Source: an uncultured Clostridium sp. (GTDB lineage Bacteria > Bacillota > Clostridia > TANB77 > CAG-508). From it: a DNA stretch of 6,333 nucleotides. The notes beneath the pieces were generated by a model, which saw only the letters and a list, made by a program, of their open reading frames with translations, searched no databases and was not told where the DNA came from. Shown here one piece after another: positions 5,957 to 6,333 of this stretch. Every line of letters begins with the position of its first letter. Positions within the stretch are counted from its first letter, which is position 1. A program made the translations under genes and the position numbers. The stretch lies in contig USQS01000053.1 in the NCBI GenBank assembly GCA_900556865.1, positions 1 to 6,333 on the forward strand, read 5' to 3'.

Positions 5957-6333
5957 TTACAAATATAAAGCTGGGCGAAAACCGATGACGCCGCCCGAAT
6001 CGCCTGAATCACCGCCGATGCGATTGCTCGCTGGACGGGAAGAACCATTGCCGTTGCAAGAGCCTCCCCTGTAAACTCGTCCGTCGGAACTGATAGCCTC
6101 TGTTGTCCAATCCCAAACATTTCCTGCTAGGTCATATACATTATTTGCTTTCCATGCTTCATTTCTTCCTGTTGTATAATTCATGTTACCAGAACCTGAA
6201 TTTGTTTTTGCATTTCCTGTTGAATCATTATAATTTCCCCAAGAACTACTATTTACAAAAACTTCATTTTCTGTTTTAGCTTTTGTTTCAATTAGCCAGT
6301 TTAGGGTTCTATCCCAACCTGCTCCAGAAATTA
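5957..6333 (-). CDS. Formylglycine-generating-enzyme/SUMF1-type protein (C-type lectin fold), C-terminal part
   Basis: The frame enters from the right edge (first whole codon at 6331) and ends at TAA 5959-5957, giving 124 C-terminal residues. The sequence has the hallmarks of the FGE-sulfatase domain: SGAGWDRTLNWL near the start, SSWGNYNDSTGN, GRNEAWKANNVYDLAGNVWDWT (about 55-76), RVYRGGS (85-91), PAS-R, and the terminal IGFRPALYL. Family members include the oxygenase that makes formylglycine and many non-catalytic C-type lectin relatives that bind ligands. The catalytic cysteine pair of true FGE is not evident in this portion, so a binding role is more likely. The codons after the WDWT motif change sharply in composition, as described under the variable-region entry. 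The gene reads toward tRNA-Arg with 267 nt between its stop and the tRNA 5' end. Start, any signal peptide and the N-terminal domain are outside the window. Confidence 0.82.
   Translation of the reverse strand, partial: ISGAGWDRTLNWLIETKAKTENEVFVNSSSWGNYNDSTGNAKTNSGSGNMNYTTGRNEAWKANNVYDLAGNVWDWTTEAISSDGRVYRGGSCNGNGSSRPASNRIGGDSGDSGGVIGFRPALYL
5969..6094 (-). other. Candidate variable region of a diversity-generating retroelement
   Basis: This is the 3' end of the SUMF1-type gene. Across 5971-6090, 73 of 120 bases are G or C (61%), against about 37% in the next 90 bases upstream and less in the rest of the window. In the 25 codons between RGGS and GFRP (6058-5984), 21 end in C or T and only 13 of 75 bases are adenine. 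Gly, Ser, Asp, Asn and Ile codons of the form NNC or NNT predominate, as expected if AAC/AAT codons were randomised at their adenines. Fixed islands RVYRGGS, PAS and IGFRPALYL flank the variable codons, which is the layout of C-type-lectin retroelement targets. No template repeat or reverse transcriptase is in the window, so this stays an inference. Confidence 0.6.

Noticed and set aside
5969..6094. Recent horizontal transfer as the cause of the GC-rich patch
   Set aside because: The composition change is confined to the last 40 or so codons of a continuous, family-consistent frame and returns to AT-rich right after the stop, so gene-level transfer does not explain it.
5914..6120. A 68-residue minus-strand frame overlapping the end of the SUMF1-type gene
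   Set aside because: It is open only because the GC-rich patch has few stops in any frame; the other frame carries all the SUMF1 motifs.

Overview
The window is very AT-rich apart from one short patch. It has strong AGGAGG-type ribosome binding sites, ATGA gene overlaps, a tRNA with encoded CCA, and TGA used as a stop. This fits a low-GC Firmicute, most likely a clostridium-like gut or host-associated bacterium; the sequence alone does not fix genus or species.

Left part (1-975): the end of a VOC/bleomycin-resistance-type gene overlaps a GNAT acetyltransferase gene, and the pair closes with a clean hairpin terminator. Facing it on the minus strand is a decayed C-terminal winged-helix fragment with no start codon. 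It is preceded by small 21-nt repeats and a separate 13-bp hairpin.

Middle part (about 1100-3460): a compact Type II restriction-modification locus. A near-consensus promoter drives a 59-residue ribbon-helix-helix protein with an AT-hook-like N-terminus. That gene overlaps a complete C5-cytosine methyltransferase by the ATGA arrangement. The restriction endonuclease, which resembles the Bpu10I family, has its own promoter on the minus strand and converges on the methyltransferase; one hairpin terminator covers both stop codons. The small protein sits where a controller protein would, so it is a plausible regulator of the locus.

Right part (about 3480-5740, minus strand): a 663-residue fusion of a MATE efflux transporter to a cytidylate-kinase-like nucleotide-binding domain, then tRNA-Arg(UCU) with its own promoter and terminator.

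Right edge (5957-6333, minus strand): the C-terminal 124 residues of a formylglycine-generating-enzyme/SUMF1-type (C-type lectin fold) protein. Its last 40 or so codons switch abruptly to about 61% GC, are poor in adenine, and 21 of 25 core codons end in C or T. This is what adenine-specific mutagenesis of AAC/AAT codons leaves behind, so the segment is a strong candidate for the variable region of a diversity-generating retroelement. The template repeat and reverse transcriptase would lie outside this window. This is the most interesting signal here.
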